DNA of 64,000 nt from Candidatus Eremiobacterota bacterium (GTDB taxonomy: Bacteria; Vulcanimicrobiota; Vulcanimicrobiia; Vulcanimicrobiales; Vulcanimicrobiaceae): contig JAFAYE010000001.1 in the NCBI GenBank assembly GCA_019240525.1, positions 717,300 through 781,299 of the forward strand. The letters run 5' to 3'. How positions within the stretch are numbered: position 1 is the stretch's first letter; each line of letters opens with the position of its first letter. The position numbers and the translations under genes are program-made. Positions 17,665 through 27,082 of this stretch are shown here, piece by piece. The notes under the pieces were generated by a model. It was given only the letters and a program-made list of their open reading frames with translations. It did not search any database and was not told the DNA's origin.

Positions 17665-19524
17665 ATGAAAGCCTCAGACCACGTCCTCATACCCCGCGAT
17701 ATCTTGTTCGGCAGTCCAGAGAATAGTAACGCGTGTATCTCGCCGGATGGCGAATATGTCGCCTATCTTGCGCCCTTCGATAAGAAACTGAGCGTTTGGG
17801 TGCGGGGTGTTCGCGAAGGCACTGCACGAATGATTGCGCACGACCCCGCGCGTCCGATTTCGTGGGTTGCGTGGCAAGGCGACAGTCGTCACGTGCTCTA
17901 TCTCCAGGATGCCGGCGGCAACGAGAATTATCACCTTTTTCGAGCAGGGATCGATATTTCGCAGCCCCGCGATCTCACGCCAGGTGAAAACGTCCGAACC
18001 ATTCCGCTCTCCATCAAGCACCGGCATCCAGACGAAATGCTCGTCCAATTCAACCGGCGTAATCCGGAACTTTTTGATGTAGGGCGTATTCACTTCGAAA
18101 GCGGTACCGTGAAGATCGATACCGAGAACCCGGGCGACGTCATGACGTGGCTTGCCGATAACGATTATGTCGTTCGTGCGGCGCTTGCTCAAAGTGCGGA
18201 TGGCGCGACGATTATTCGCGTACGCGATAGCGCCGATGCGCCGTGGCGGGATCTGGACAGCATTCCTTCCAAAGATTTTGTTCCATCAATTGTATCGTTC
18301 TCGCCGGATAACACTCGACTGTATGCAATCAGCGCGAAAGATTCGAACGCCGCCCGGCTCATTTGTTACGATCTTGCAACGGGCAAGTCTGATGTTGCAC
18401 TCGAAGACGCGACCTATGACGTAAGCGGCGCCTTCGTTGACCCTTCAACGAATGAACTTGTTGCGGCAAGCATCTTACGCGATCGTCTAGAGTGGGTAGC
18501 GCTCGACGACCGGTTCGAGCGAACCTTGCTGACGTTGCGTTCAATCTTCGATGGCGACATGGTGATCGCTAACGGGACGCTGGACGGCACCACGTTTGCC
18601 GTGCGTTACACGACCGACGCCGGGCCTGCCCGGTACTATCTTTTTAACCGCGTAACCGAGGAGTCGTCGTTCTTGTTTTCAGACCGGCCTGCACTGCTCG
18701 ATTATTCGCTTGCGCCGATGCGCCCGATACAAGTCCCGGCTCGCGACGGATTGACGCTCCACGGATACCTAACGCTTCCGCAGGATGTTGAACCCAAAAA
18801 CTTGCCTGGCGTACTCTTTGTTCATGGTGGCCCATGGCACCGGGACCGATGGGGATACGATGACATGATTCAATGGTTAGCCAATCGAGGTTATGCGGTC
18901 ATCCAGGTCAACTTTCGCGGTTCGACGGGCTACGGTAAAGCGTTCCTAAACGCCGGAAACCGCGAATGGGCAGGAAAAATGCGGACGGATCTGCTCGACG
19001 CGCGCGATTGGGCAATCGCCCAAGGAATAGTCGATCCATCGCGTTTTGCGATCTTCGGTGGCAGTTATGGCGGCTATGCGGTATTGACGGCTCTTGCGTT
19101 TACGCCCGATGCTTTCACCTGCGGCGTCGACATCGTGGGACCCTCAAACTTGAACACGTTGTTATCATCAATTCCGCCATACTGGAAGCCGCTTATCCGC
19201 ATTTTTCACGAGCGAATGGGAGAAGATCCTCAGTTTCTCGCTTCGCACTCTCCACTTTTTAAGGCCGGCGAGATTCGAGCGCCGCTGCTTGTTGCGCAGG
19301 GCGCAAACGATCCCCGAGTGAAGCAGCAAGAGAGCGACCAAATCGTCGAAGCTTTGCGGAAAAATGGCGTTCCGGTCACGTATATTGTTTTTCCCGACGA
19401 GGGGCACGGCTTTGCTAATCCCCAAAACGCACAACGTTTTAGCGCTGCGACCGAAGCATTTCTAGCACAACACATTGGCGGATTCTTAGAGCCGGCGCAA
19501 CAGGCAGACGATTACGGCGAATAG
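17665..19524 (+). CDS. S9 family peptidase (prolyl oligopeptidase/acylaminoacyl-peptidase type)
   Basis: A 619-aa protein; ATG 17665 is preferred because GGAG lies 6-9 nt upstream. Residues about 20-340 form a beta-propeller with WD/TolB-like blades (CISPDGEYVAYLAP, SFSPDNTRLYAI). Residues about 360-610 are an alpha/beta hydrolase with the oxyanion/cap segment GVLFVHGGPWHRDRWGYDD, the nucleophile elbow FGGSYGGYAV, the acid GANDPRVKQQE and the catalytic His in PDEGHGF. There is no signal peptide, so it probably cleaves short peptides in the cytoplasm. It is one of two S9 peptidases in the window; the other is frameshifted. Confidence 0.92.
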   Translation: MKASDHVLIPRDILFGSPENSNACISPDGEYVAYLAPFDKKLSVWVRGVREGTARMIAHDPARPISWVAWQGDSRHVLYLQDAGGNENYHLFRAGIDISQPRDLTPGENVRTIPLSIKHRHPDEMLVQFNRRNPELFDVGRIHFESGTVKIDTENPGDVMTWLADNDYVVRAALAQSADGATIIRVRDSADAPWRDLDSIPSKDFVPSIVSFSPDNTRLYAISAKDSNAARLICYDLATGKSDVALEDATYDVSGAFVDPSTNELVAASILRDRLEWVALDDRFERTLLTLRSIFDGDMVIANGTLDGTTFAVRYTTDAGPARYYLFNRVTEESSFLFSDRPALLDYSLAPMRPIQVPARDGLTLHGYLTLPQDVEPKNLPGVLFVHGGPWHRDRWGYDDMIQWLANRGYAVIQVNFRGSTGYGKAFLNAGNREWAGKMRTDLLDARDWAIAQGIVDPSRFAIFGGSYGGYAVLTALAFTPDAFTCGVDIVGPSNLNTLLSSIPPYWKPLIRIFHERMGEDPQFLASHSPLFKAGEIRAPLLVAQGANDPRVKQQESDQIVEALRKNGVPVTYIVFPDEGHGFANPQNAQRFSAATEAFLAQHIGGFLEPAQQADDYGE

Positions 19525-19589
19525 ACAGAGCTTAGGACACGTGCATCCCCTAGCTGAAACATCGAACGCCCGCCGGGGCTAGATCCGTT

Positions 19590-20735
19590 ATGCATCTGCT
19601 GTTTCTCGCTTTGCTTTTGGCCGCTTCGATGGTTCCGGGGCTGTATCACAATCAGAACGGGCGCTCGCTTTACGCGGCGCTGGACGTTGAAGACGTGCCG
19701 GTCGTTGAATGGATCGATCCCGGCAACCAACACGACGGCGTGCTTACCGCGCTTCCCAAGACGTGGCGGCTGCGGCGACAGGTCTACCAGAAGCGTATTA
19801 CCGTCGAAGCGCCGCAAGGCCGGCTCGGCTTCTCGCTCTACTACGCCGATCGCGAGCGCCGAGCAACCGTTATACTCATTCATGGCAACGATAACGAAAC
19901 ACGCGACATGGGCTATCTGATTCCGATGTTTGCACTCAACGGCGTCAACGTGGTGTCCTACGATCAGCGAGGAACGGGCGAGTCAACCGGATCTTGGAGA
20001 GAGAACGGACCGGAGCAGCGTGCTACCGATGTGAGCGCAATCTACGACGCACTGCAGCGCGAGCCGCTGGTCGACGCCAAGCGCATCGGTTTGTGGGCCT
20101 TTAGCAATGGCGGCTGGAGCGCACCGATCGTATCGCTGCAACGGCCGATCGCATTTATGATGCTCGTGGGTGCGCCGGCATCGAGCATCGCAAATAACAT
20201 CTATTACGAAATTCGTCAGGAAGGGCCACATCGCGGATTCGACTCGGCCACAACAGACCAGGCGGTGGAAACGATGCGCGTCTTGCTCGACGCCGTGGCG
20301 GGGATCGGCTCGTGGGAGAACGCGGCGCGGCAGTATGATGCAGTGCGCAATCAGCCGTGGCTGGCCGCACTGAACCTTTCGCGCACAATGAAGATACCCC
20401 CGCCGCAGCGGCGCATTGACGCGCTTCGCAGGGCAGATATCTACGATCCCTCGCAGACGCTCGCGCGCGTAACCGTGCCGACGTTGGCGCTATACGGGGC
20501 ACTCGACCGCGCCGTCGATACGGCACACGATGCACCGGTGCTGCAGCGGGCCTTCAAAAAGGCGGGCATGACCGATTTCACGCTACACATCTACCCGCAC
20601 GCTGGACATTCGCTCTTCGTCTCGCAAACCGGTTACCCCGATCAAAGAAGCGTGCCGCGTCGTCGCGTGCCCGGTTACGTGCAAACGATGCTCGGCTGGC
20701 TGGAGACGCGAGGCTTTACGAAGAGCAGCTTATAA
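19590..20735 (+). CDS. Exported alpha/beta hydrolase
   Basis: A 381-aa protein with an N-terminal hydrophobic signal (MHLLFLALLLAASMVPG). The alpha/beta hydrolase fold shows VILIHGNDNETRDMG (oxyanion hole), YDQRGTGESTG, a nucleophile elbow GLWAFSNGGWSAP (A-F-S-N-G instead of the usual G-x-S-x-G), the acid LYGALDRAVD and the His PHAGHSLF. These fit an esterase, peptidase or other serine hydrolase acting outside the cytoplasm. It follows the S9 peptidase by 65 nt on the same strand. Confidence 0.85.
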   Translation: MHLLFLALLLAASMVPGLYHNQNGRSLYAALDVEDVPVVEWIDPGNQHDGVLTALPKTWRLRRQVYQKRITVEAPQGRLGFSLYYADRERRATVILIHGNDNETRDMGYLIPMFALNGVNVVSYDQRGTGESTGSWRENGPEQRATDVSAIYDALQREPLVDAKRIGLWAFSNGGWSAPIVSLQRPIAFMMLVGAPASSIANNIYYEIRQEGPHRGFDSATTDQAVETMRVLLDAVAGIGSWENAARQYDAVRNQPWLAALNLSRTMKIPPPQRRIDALRRADIYDPSQTLARVTVPTLALYGALDRAVDTAHDAPVLQRAFKKAGMTDFTLHIYPHAGHSLFVSQTGYPDQRSVPRRRVPGYVQTMLGWLETRGFTKSSL

Positions 20736-20754
20736 ACTTGCGCCGGAGTTTATC

Positions 20755-21171
20755 CTATTGCGAGCAGTTTTTTAGGTCTTTTTGGGCCTGAGCGGCAGTG
20801 GAGTCGTAGTAGCGAATCAGGAGCTGTAGAATGACGCCCCGGGGAACGCCTTTGGATTTCATACCACATGGCTCGATTATCGGTTTACCGTGAGCCAGGT
20901 TGCCCCAAGTTCCGTTGCGCTTGGTCCAGAGATCATCGGCACCAGCTCCGCAGGGATCGCTATAGAATGTTTCGACCATTGCGTATGAGTCAATGACCAC
21001 AATTCGATTCGCGTGCACCGCGCAGGCGCCGGCGGGGGAACGTATACTTTTGGGAACAGCTTTCCGAACAGCTGCTACATCGGTTGCGCTTCCGTAGTCG
21101 GCCGCCCAAGCGGGCGCAACCGAGACTAGGCATAACACGAGTACGAACCCTAGCCTAAAGCGTGAAATCAT
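20755..21171 (-). CDS. Small secreted hypothetical protein
   Basis: A 138-aa protein with a clear signal peptide (MISRFRLGFVLVLCLVSVAP, cleavage after AWA near residue 23). The mature part has four Cys (GACAV, SDPCG, EPCGM, LKNCSQ), suggesting two disulfides, and a central strand pair around NRIVVIDSYAMVETFY. I recognise no family. It lies between two hydrolase genes, convergent with the alpha/beta hydrolase (19-nt gap) and 54 nt downstream of the frameshifted S9 peptidase on the same strand. Confidence 0.65.
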   Translation of the reverse strand: MISRFRLGFVLVLCLVSVAPAWAADYGSATDVAAVRKAVPKSIRSPAGACAVHANRIVVIDSYAMVETFYSDPCGAGADDLWTKRNGTWGNLAHGKPIIEPCGMKSKGVPRGVILQLLIRYYDSTAAQAQKDLKNCSQ

Positions 21172-21225
21172 CGAACCAAGATTTATTTACAGAAAGCGCT
21201 CCCCCTGCGCTGAACGGCGTTCCGC

Positions 21226-23188
21226 TCAGGACGGCGGCGCTTTGGTGCTACGCTTTAGGTAGCGGTCGAACCACTCCACCGTTCGCTGCAGCGCATCAAT
21301 CTGGTCCTCTCGCTTGGCGAAGCCGTGCCCTTCGTTCGCATAGTAGTGCGCCTGGACGGTGCCACCATCGGCTCTTATGATCCGCACAACTTGTTGCGCC
21401 TCCTCCTTGGGCACTCGAATGTCGTTGTCGCCTTGGAGCACCAGCAACGGCGCCTTTTCGTTTCGTATGTACGTGATCGGCGAATCGGCGAGGTATATTG
21501 CGCGGTCCTTTACGGGATCGCCGAGAAGTCCGCGCTCGTACTGTTGCAAGAAAGGATCCTCGTGCTCGATCATCGTCAACCAGTTGATGATCCCGTATTC
21601 TTCTACGGCTGCCGCCCAGAGATTCGGCGTCTTGCCGATTGCCATCAGCGTCATATAGCCGCCGTACGATCCGCCCGTAATGCCGATCTTTCGCGCACTG
21701 ACGTAGCCAGTCGCTTCAAGGAATTTCACGGCGTAGACCTCGTCCTGCAAGTCGCCACCACCGAGATCTTTGACGTTGGCGGTTTGGAACGACATCCCGT
21801 AGCCCGTCGAACCCCGAACGTTTGGAGCGATACATACGTAGCCGCGCGATACGAGCGCGATCACCTCACGGTTGAAATGATCCTGCGTTTGGCCGGTAGG
21901 GCCGCCGTGCGGAAGCACGATCGCCGGGTTGGAGGCGTCGCGCTTCAAGTTATACGGCACCCACAGAAACGCACTGATGATCTTACCGTCGAAGCTACGG
22001 TAGTGCACCAGAGTCGATGCAGGAATCTTCGCTCCGGCCAAGCTTGGCGCGAGCGAAAGCGTCAACTGCTGCGATTGCGCCCGCGCGACGTCGTATGCCC
22101 AAAGATCGGCAGCCTGAGTCGAGCTCTCGTGAGAGACGAGCAGTCGATCGCCGTTGGGCGAAAAAGCGGAAGGCGACCCCGCGTAGGAGTTTAGTCCGGG
22201 CGCAAACGCAATCTTTGAACCGAGCCGCGTCGTAAAATCCGCTACGTAGGCATCGCTGCGACCGTCGGCGTTGATCGTATATGTGAACTGCTTGCCGTCG
22301 GGCGAAATATCGCCGGAGTTTGCCTCCCACTTCGTGTCGGTGACCCATATCAGCTGCTTGGTCGCGACGGCGAGCAGTGCGACATTTGGATAGCCGCCCG
22401 GCCGATCCGATGTGACCAACAACGTGCGTCCGTCAGGCGAGACCGATGAGGCGGCCGTGCGACGGTCACCGGAATGCGCCGTAAGGTTTTCTTTGGAACC
22501 GGCGTCGGCGGCGAGCCGGTAGACGTCAGAATCGGAGAAGCTTGAGTTCGAACGAGAAGCGTAGATTGCGGTACCGTCTGGGCTCCAGATCGGACTCTCC
22601 CAGACGTGATCCTTCGTCGTTTCGCGGGTCAGGTTGCGCACTCTATGGGTTTTCCAGTCCATAATTGCGATGTCGGTTGCCGATGCACTCTTGGGTTTGT
22701 AGGTGAAGGCAAGCCGAGTGCCGTCGGGCGACCAAACAGCGCCCATCTCTGAAATGGCCGGCGTACGGCTGATGTTGACCGCTTCACCCCCGGCGGCGGG
22801 GATAGCGAAGAGGTTATAAATTTCGGCTCCGCCGCGGTCCGAATCGAAAACGATCCAGTTTCCGTCCGGCGACCAGGCTGCATCGAATTGGGTCGTTTGA
22901 TTTGCTCAACTGTCGCGGCGCGCCCCCGTCCGTTCCCACCGCCCAGATATTGTACCGGCCGCTAGTATTCGCGCTAAAGACGATCTGCTTACCGTCGGGC
23001 GACCACCCGCCGCCCGCCGTGCCGCGGGTTTCAAACAAATCGGCGATCGGGACGGGTCCGGCACCGGGCTCCGAGAGCGAAACTACCGTCTGCGGATTGG
23101 TGATCTGACGCGTATCGAGCGAATCGGTAGCACCGACGACCGCGAGTAGAATCGTTGCAAAAACGATCGGCAGAAACACTTCTTTCAT
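21226..23188 (-). pseudogene. S9 family peptidase, interrupted by a frameshift
   Basis: The gene begins at ATG 23188 with a signal peptide (MKEVFLPIVFATILLAVVGA), continues into TolB-like propeller blades (GGWSPDGKQIVFSANTSGRY) and then leaves frame near 22890-22899. The next blade (QFDAAWSPDGNW) is in the neighbouring frame, which runs on to 21226 with the peptidase domain: LPHGGPTGQTQDHF, nucleophile ITGGSYGGYMT, acid LQGDNDIRVP, His NEGHGFAKRED. One extra base in AAACGACCC would explain the change. Joined, the product is about 650 aa, normal for the family, with all catalytic residues present. It is either a recent pseudogene or a sequencing/assembly error. Confidence 0.85.
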
Positions 23189-23963
23189 AACCTAACCTTA
23201 TCGCGAAGAATCCGGGGCATCAAGCACCGTTCAGACGTTGCGGCCACGCTCCGCTCATTGGGCGGTATTTCGACTACGGCGCTTCGCGCCTCGGCTCAGG
23301 ATGGCACGGGTGATTTGGAAGGGCCGGAAGTCGAACCCACGCTCGGGAATTCCAGCCGATGCCGTCCGTTACCGAAAAGTGTTATGCCGTCAGGCTTTTC
23401 CGCCGGCTCGTTCCCGAACCATCCCTCCCGATTCCTCGTTTCCGACCGGTCCGTGACAAAATGTGACACCGGATTCTATCAGCGACCTCACGCGTTCCGT
23501 CGGCGGTCGAGGCAAACGCCGACTGCCGGCCGCAAACGGCGTTGCCTCACAAAGCGCCTGCAGCTTCTTTCTTCCGGGTGAGCGCGATGCGCGCCAAAGG
23601 TGGGCCGGTTCCAAAGTTGCCCCCGCTGGCGCTGAATGGCTCCTTTATAGCTTTGCCAGTACGCCTATATCGCGCTGGCCACTCCAACGGACGCTGAAGG
23701 ATGAACGCGGTAAGAGAGCCGACAGATGAAGGCAACCGGGATTAAGTAGCCCACCTAGAACTCTTGCGTGCCGAACTCGTGACCGGCAATCAGGCTGACG
23801 AGGGTCGCACCGCAGCGCAACAGGTGACACGATGTCGTGAAAGGGCTAGGCTTATCTTACATTGGCAACGCAGACTGAATTCCTGTATGTTCCCCCAACC
23901 TTCTGTCAATACGCTGGCGGCTCGTGCGACCAGGATTTTGCCGAGATCAAAAAGGCCGATGCC
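23189..23963. other. Intergenic region at the left edge of the putative island
   Basis: About 770 nt without a convincing gene. At 23265-23310 there is a 'TTCGACTACGG...CGGCTCAGGATG' element of the same general type as the repeats beside tRNA-Leu at 32108. At 23317-23429 (minus) lies a tRNA-like structure. Its acceptor GGGAGGG/CCCTTCC pairs and GGTTCG-GGAA-CGAGCC forms a D-like arm, but the T-arm does not close properly and no normal anticodon arm can be drawn. The 24 nt at 23315-23338 match the 3' end of the tRNA-Leu gene at 21 positions. From 23430 to 23963 I see only chance frames. Confidence 0.45.
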
Positions 23964-26258
23964 GTGCTTTTGTATCCGTCTGAGCCGCAAATTATCTCGG
24001 ACGCGATCGAGGCGGCTCTTGAGCGCCTAAGCGAGCAGAGCCCTCAATTCACCTTTCGCTCGTGGCGCGACTTTAATGTGGCAGGGCGCATCATTTTCTG
24101 TGAGATTTGCAAAGCAATGCGCGGTGCGCGCGTCATCTTCGCAGATACGACGACCCTCAATTTCAATTTGCTTTTCGAGATCGGATTTGCCCTGGGTCTC
24201 GGGATTGCAGTCATCCCCATTCGTGACACGACATACAAGACTCACGAACGAGAATATGCCCAACTTGGTCTCTTGGATACGCTCGGCTACCTCGAGTTCC
24301 AAAACCACGCCACATTGGCGGCGAGAATTGCTGAGAACCTCGAAAAGACTGCGCTTTCCCTGCCTCAGGTACAGGTCAACCAAGAGCAGCCGCTGTTTCT
24401 CGTAAAGCATTCCGTCTCGAGCGAAGGCCAGATCCGTCTCGAGTCTGCCTTAGATAAGTCTGGGATAGCTTATCGCGTTTTCGACCCGCAAGAAACAGCG
24501 CGCATCTCGTTGTACGACGCCGTCAAAAGCGTCCTTCTCTCCCATGGCGTCGTGGCAAGCCTGAGTTCTACAAAGCGGTCCGCGTCCGCAAATGTCGACA
24601 ATGCTCGCGCCGCCCTGATTTCTGGCGTTGCGATGGCCTCCGGACGCGCTCTGCTGCTACTTCAGGAAGAGGACACCCCACAACCGATCGATTATCGCGA
24701 TGTCGTACGATCGTACGAGGCTGGCAGCAAGGTTCCAGGGCTTGTCGCGCCTTTCGTCAAGGAACTCATCAGGCGTTTGCAGGGAACGCGCTTTGTCCCG
24801 ACGACGATACCGCTCAAGCCGCTTGAGCAGCTTGACTTTGGCGATGTTGCGGCTGAGAACGAAATTCAAAATCTCCTCGCCTACTTTGTTCCAACCAGCG
24901 AATACGCTGATGTAAAGCGCGGACATGCGCGAATTGTTGTGGGCCGAAAAGGCGCCGGTAAAACTGCAATCTTCTACGGTATTGTTGAGGCATTCGCGCG
25001 GAGCAAGGACCTGACAGTTCTCGACCTGAAGCCTGACGCTCATCAGTTCACCGAACTGAAGGAGGTCGTGCTCAAGCAGCTTGAGCAAGGCGCGAAAGAA
25101 CACGTGCTAACCGCGTTTTGGCACTACGTTTTGCTAGTCGAGCTCGTTCACAAAATAATTGAGGTTGATGAGAATCTAGCTTCCAGAGATGCGGAAGTGG
25201 CGGCGTTGTATCAGAATCTCATCACTGTTTACGGTTACGAACCAGCCGTCGAAGAAGGCGACTTTTCAGAGCGCCTCTTAAATCTCCTGGATAACATCGT
25301 AGCAAGGGCTGCCGAAATCGGTGGAGTGACTCGGGCCAACGAGATTACGCAACTGATCTACGAAAAGAACATAGCTGATACTATCGCATCTCTTACAGCT
25401 TACCTGGGTCGCGTAAAAGATGGCGTGTGGATTCTCGTCGATAACCTGGACAAGGGTTGGCCAGTTGGCGGCCTTGAGGAGGAAGACGTATTAATCATAC
25501 GTGCGCTGTTAGAAGCAACTAGAAAGATTCAGCGACAGTTGTTTCGGCGCGACGTCAGCACGAACGCGGTGGTCTTCTTGCGAAATGACGTTGTAGAGGC
25601 GCTGCTGCCCGAAATTCGAGACCAGGGAAAAGAGACAACCGTTTATTTGGATTGGAACGATCCAGCTACCTTCCAGGAACTCGCCAGGCGACGCATGGCG
25701 GCGAGCCTTGCAGAGGATCGCGAGTTCCCGATACTGTGGCGGATGTTTTTCCCCAGCCACGTTGGCGCAGAGGACTCCTTTTCTTACGTGTTGAGTCGGA
25801 CGTTAATGCGACCGCGTGACCTTATTCGCCTATTGCGCGGCTGTGTTAATGTCGCGGTAAACCGAGGGCACGAGCGCGTAACGGAAGCAGACATTCTGTC
25901 GGCCGAAGGTGAGTACTCCGAGGACCAGCTTCAGGAGTTATCGTTTGAGCTCCGCCAGGTGTACCCTGAGTACGGAGACATGCTGTATGTCTTTCTCGGC
26001 GGACCTTCGACGTTGAGCGAGGATCTATTGTTGAGGACCCTTGACGAGGGCGGCATACAGGAGGAGGCGCTAGGGCGTTTCATTGACGTGTTGGTATGGT
26101 ACGGCTTCTTAGGGGTAATAGCGAGAGACGGAGAAGAGGCTTACGCATACCAATATCACTATGGACTTGAGCGCTTGTATCATGCCGCGCGCGCTCCGAG
26201 ACGATATGTGGTACATCCGGCGTTTCGCCGGGCGCTGGAGATTTCAACTATCGCCTAG
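23964..26258 (+). CDS. TIR-like domain fused to Sll1717-family P-loop ATPase; candidate defence protein
   Basis: I start at GTG 23964 (764 aa), which has AAAAAGG 8-14 nt upstream and begins with the first strand of a Rossmann-like domain; the frame is open back to a TTG at 23862 without an SD. Residues 1-150 carry the TIR-like/deoxyribosyltransferase-like pattern: VLLYPSEP, FRSWRDF, ARVIFADTT and NLLFEIGFALGLGIAVIPI, with a candidate catalytic Glu in the N-x3-E position. From about residue 290 comes a P-loop ATPase of the Sll1717 type: Walker A VVGRKGAGKTAIF and Walker B-like WILVDNLDKGW (about 505), then a winged-helix-like tail. Such fusions are typical of antiphage sensors, where the ATPase senses and the TIR-like domain acts. 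That role is inference. Confidence 0.75.
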   Translation: MLLYPSEPQIISDAIEAALERLSEQSPQFTFRSWRDFNVAGRIIFCEICKAMRGARVIFADTTTLNFNLLFEIGFALGLGIAVIPIRDTTYKTHEREYAQLGLLDTLGYLEFQNHATLAARIAENLEKTALSLPQVQVNQEQPLFLVKHSVSSEGQIRLESALDKSGIAYRVFDPQETARISLYDAVKSVLLSHGVVASLSSTKRSASANVDNARAALISGVAMASGRALLLLQEEDTPQPIDYRDVVRSYEAGSKVPGLVAPFVKELIRRLQGTRFVPTTIPLKPLEQLDFGDVAAENEIQNLLAYFVPTSEYADVKRGHARIVVGRKGAGKTAIFYGIVEAFARSKDLTVLDLKPDAHQFTELKEVVLKQLEQGAKEHVLTAFWHYVLLVELVHKIIEVDENLASRDAEVAALYQNLITVYGYEPAVEEGDFSERLLNLLDNIVARAAEIGGVTRANEITQLIYEKNIADTIASLTAYLGRVKDGVWILVDNLDKGWPVGGLEEEDVLIIRALLEATRKIQRQLFRRDVSTNAVVFLRNDVVEALLPEIRDQGKETTVYLDWNDPATFQELARRRMAASLAEDREFPILWRMFFPSHVGAEDSFSYVLSRTLMRPRDLIRLLRGCVNVAVNRGHERVTEADILSAEGEYSEDQLQELSFELRQVYPEYGDMLYVFLGGPSTLSEDLLLRTLDEGGIQEEALGRFIDVLVWYGFLGVIARDGEEAYAYQYHYGLERLYHAARAPRRYVVHPAFRRALEISTIA

Positions 26259-26355
26259 GGGGCAGAGGGGGTGTTGCGGGTTTCGCATTCACCTTTCCAG
26301 CGATGACTTCGCTTATTCGGTGTCTAGCCCCAACGGGGGCCATTCCACTTTTTCG

Positions 26356-26982
26356 CTACGGAGCAGCCGTGAGTGTATATCGGATCTCCCCTAGATGTGC
26401 GCGAACCAGCGCAATCGTCAGTCGGCCACTACGAGCGCGCTCGAACTCGTCCTCGGCGAAAAGATTGCTGCAGAAATGCCACCAGTACCCGCCGGGCTTG
26501 TACTCGATCGTCGACCAGGTGCGATTCGGCTTGAGTCGTGACCCGTCAGGATCCACGACTATTTTCCATGTTTCAAGGTCGTGCCTGAGATCTGAATCGC
26601 TAAAACTGTAGATGATGACCGGATCGGTCATATTACTAATCTCGTTGAGATCCACGTCTTCATAGTCAAGCCGCTTGCTTAGGGCAAACAACACAGCCTG
26701 CCTAAATGGTGTGCTTACCAACATGTTTGGAATCGGTCCGGTTGAATGCCCCACCGATCGGGCCTCCCATCGCCTGTCCGCAAGGAGTGCCTCTAGGGTA
26801 GAGTACTCCGTGGAAGCCTCGACGGCGTCAACAAGCCACGAGGGTGGGCCATCCCAACTGCGCGTGTTCGGTGCCTGAGACTTCAGAACAGAGCCGCCAG
26901 TCCGGCCGATCGCTTTTCCGCACTCGGGGCAAAATTTGAATTCCGCACTCAAGGGCGCACCGCAAGCCTCGCAAGGTGTCAT
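26356..26982 (-). CDS. Zinc-ribbon protein of unknown function
   Basis: A 208-aa protein. ATG 26982 is preferred over an upstream in-frame start because it begins directly with the zinc ribbon and has AGGA upstream. Residues 3-30 hold a double-psi-like zinc ribbon, CEACGAPLSAEFKFCPECG (two C-x2-C knuckles). The rest is a mixed domain with ILSDA-free aromatic-rich strands (VIIYSFSDSDLRHDLETW, EYKPGGYWWHF) and no recognised motif. It is the last gene of the leftward unit led by the 60-aa protein and the helicase-nuclease (about 100-nt gap), and it is convergent with the TIR-like/ATPase gene. It could be an accessory subunit of the helicase-nuclease. Confidence 0.65.
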   Translation of the reverse strand: MTPCEACGAPLSAEFKFCPECGKAIGRTGGSVLKSQAPNTRSWDGPPSWLVDAVEASTEYSTLEALLADRRWEARSVGHSTGPIPNMLVSTPFRQAVLFALSKRLDYEDVDLNEISNMTDPVIIYSFSDSDLRHDLETWKIVVDPDGSRLKPNRTWSTIEYKPGGYWWHFCSNLFAEDEFERARSGRLTIALVRAHLGEIRYTLTAAP

Positions 26983-27082
26983 CGCGAGTCCTGTGATGCA
27001 ACCAGGGTCAACTCCCACGACTGGCCCACGGATAATTCATGCAACGCTGAGCTCCCTCGGCCGTCGGCGCAGGGCCAGCGCA

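Noticed and set aside
23317-23429. tRNA-Sec
   Set aside because: The 6-bp D stem with a 4-nt loop looked like selenocysteine tRNA, but no UCA anticodon exists anywhere in the element and the T-stem is mismatched.
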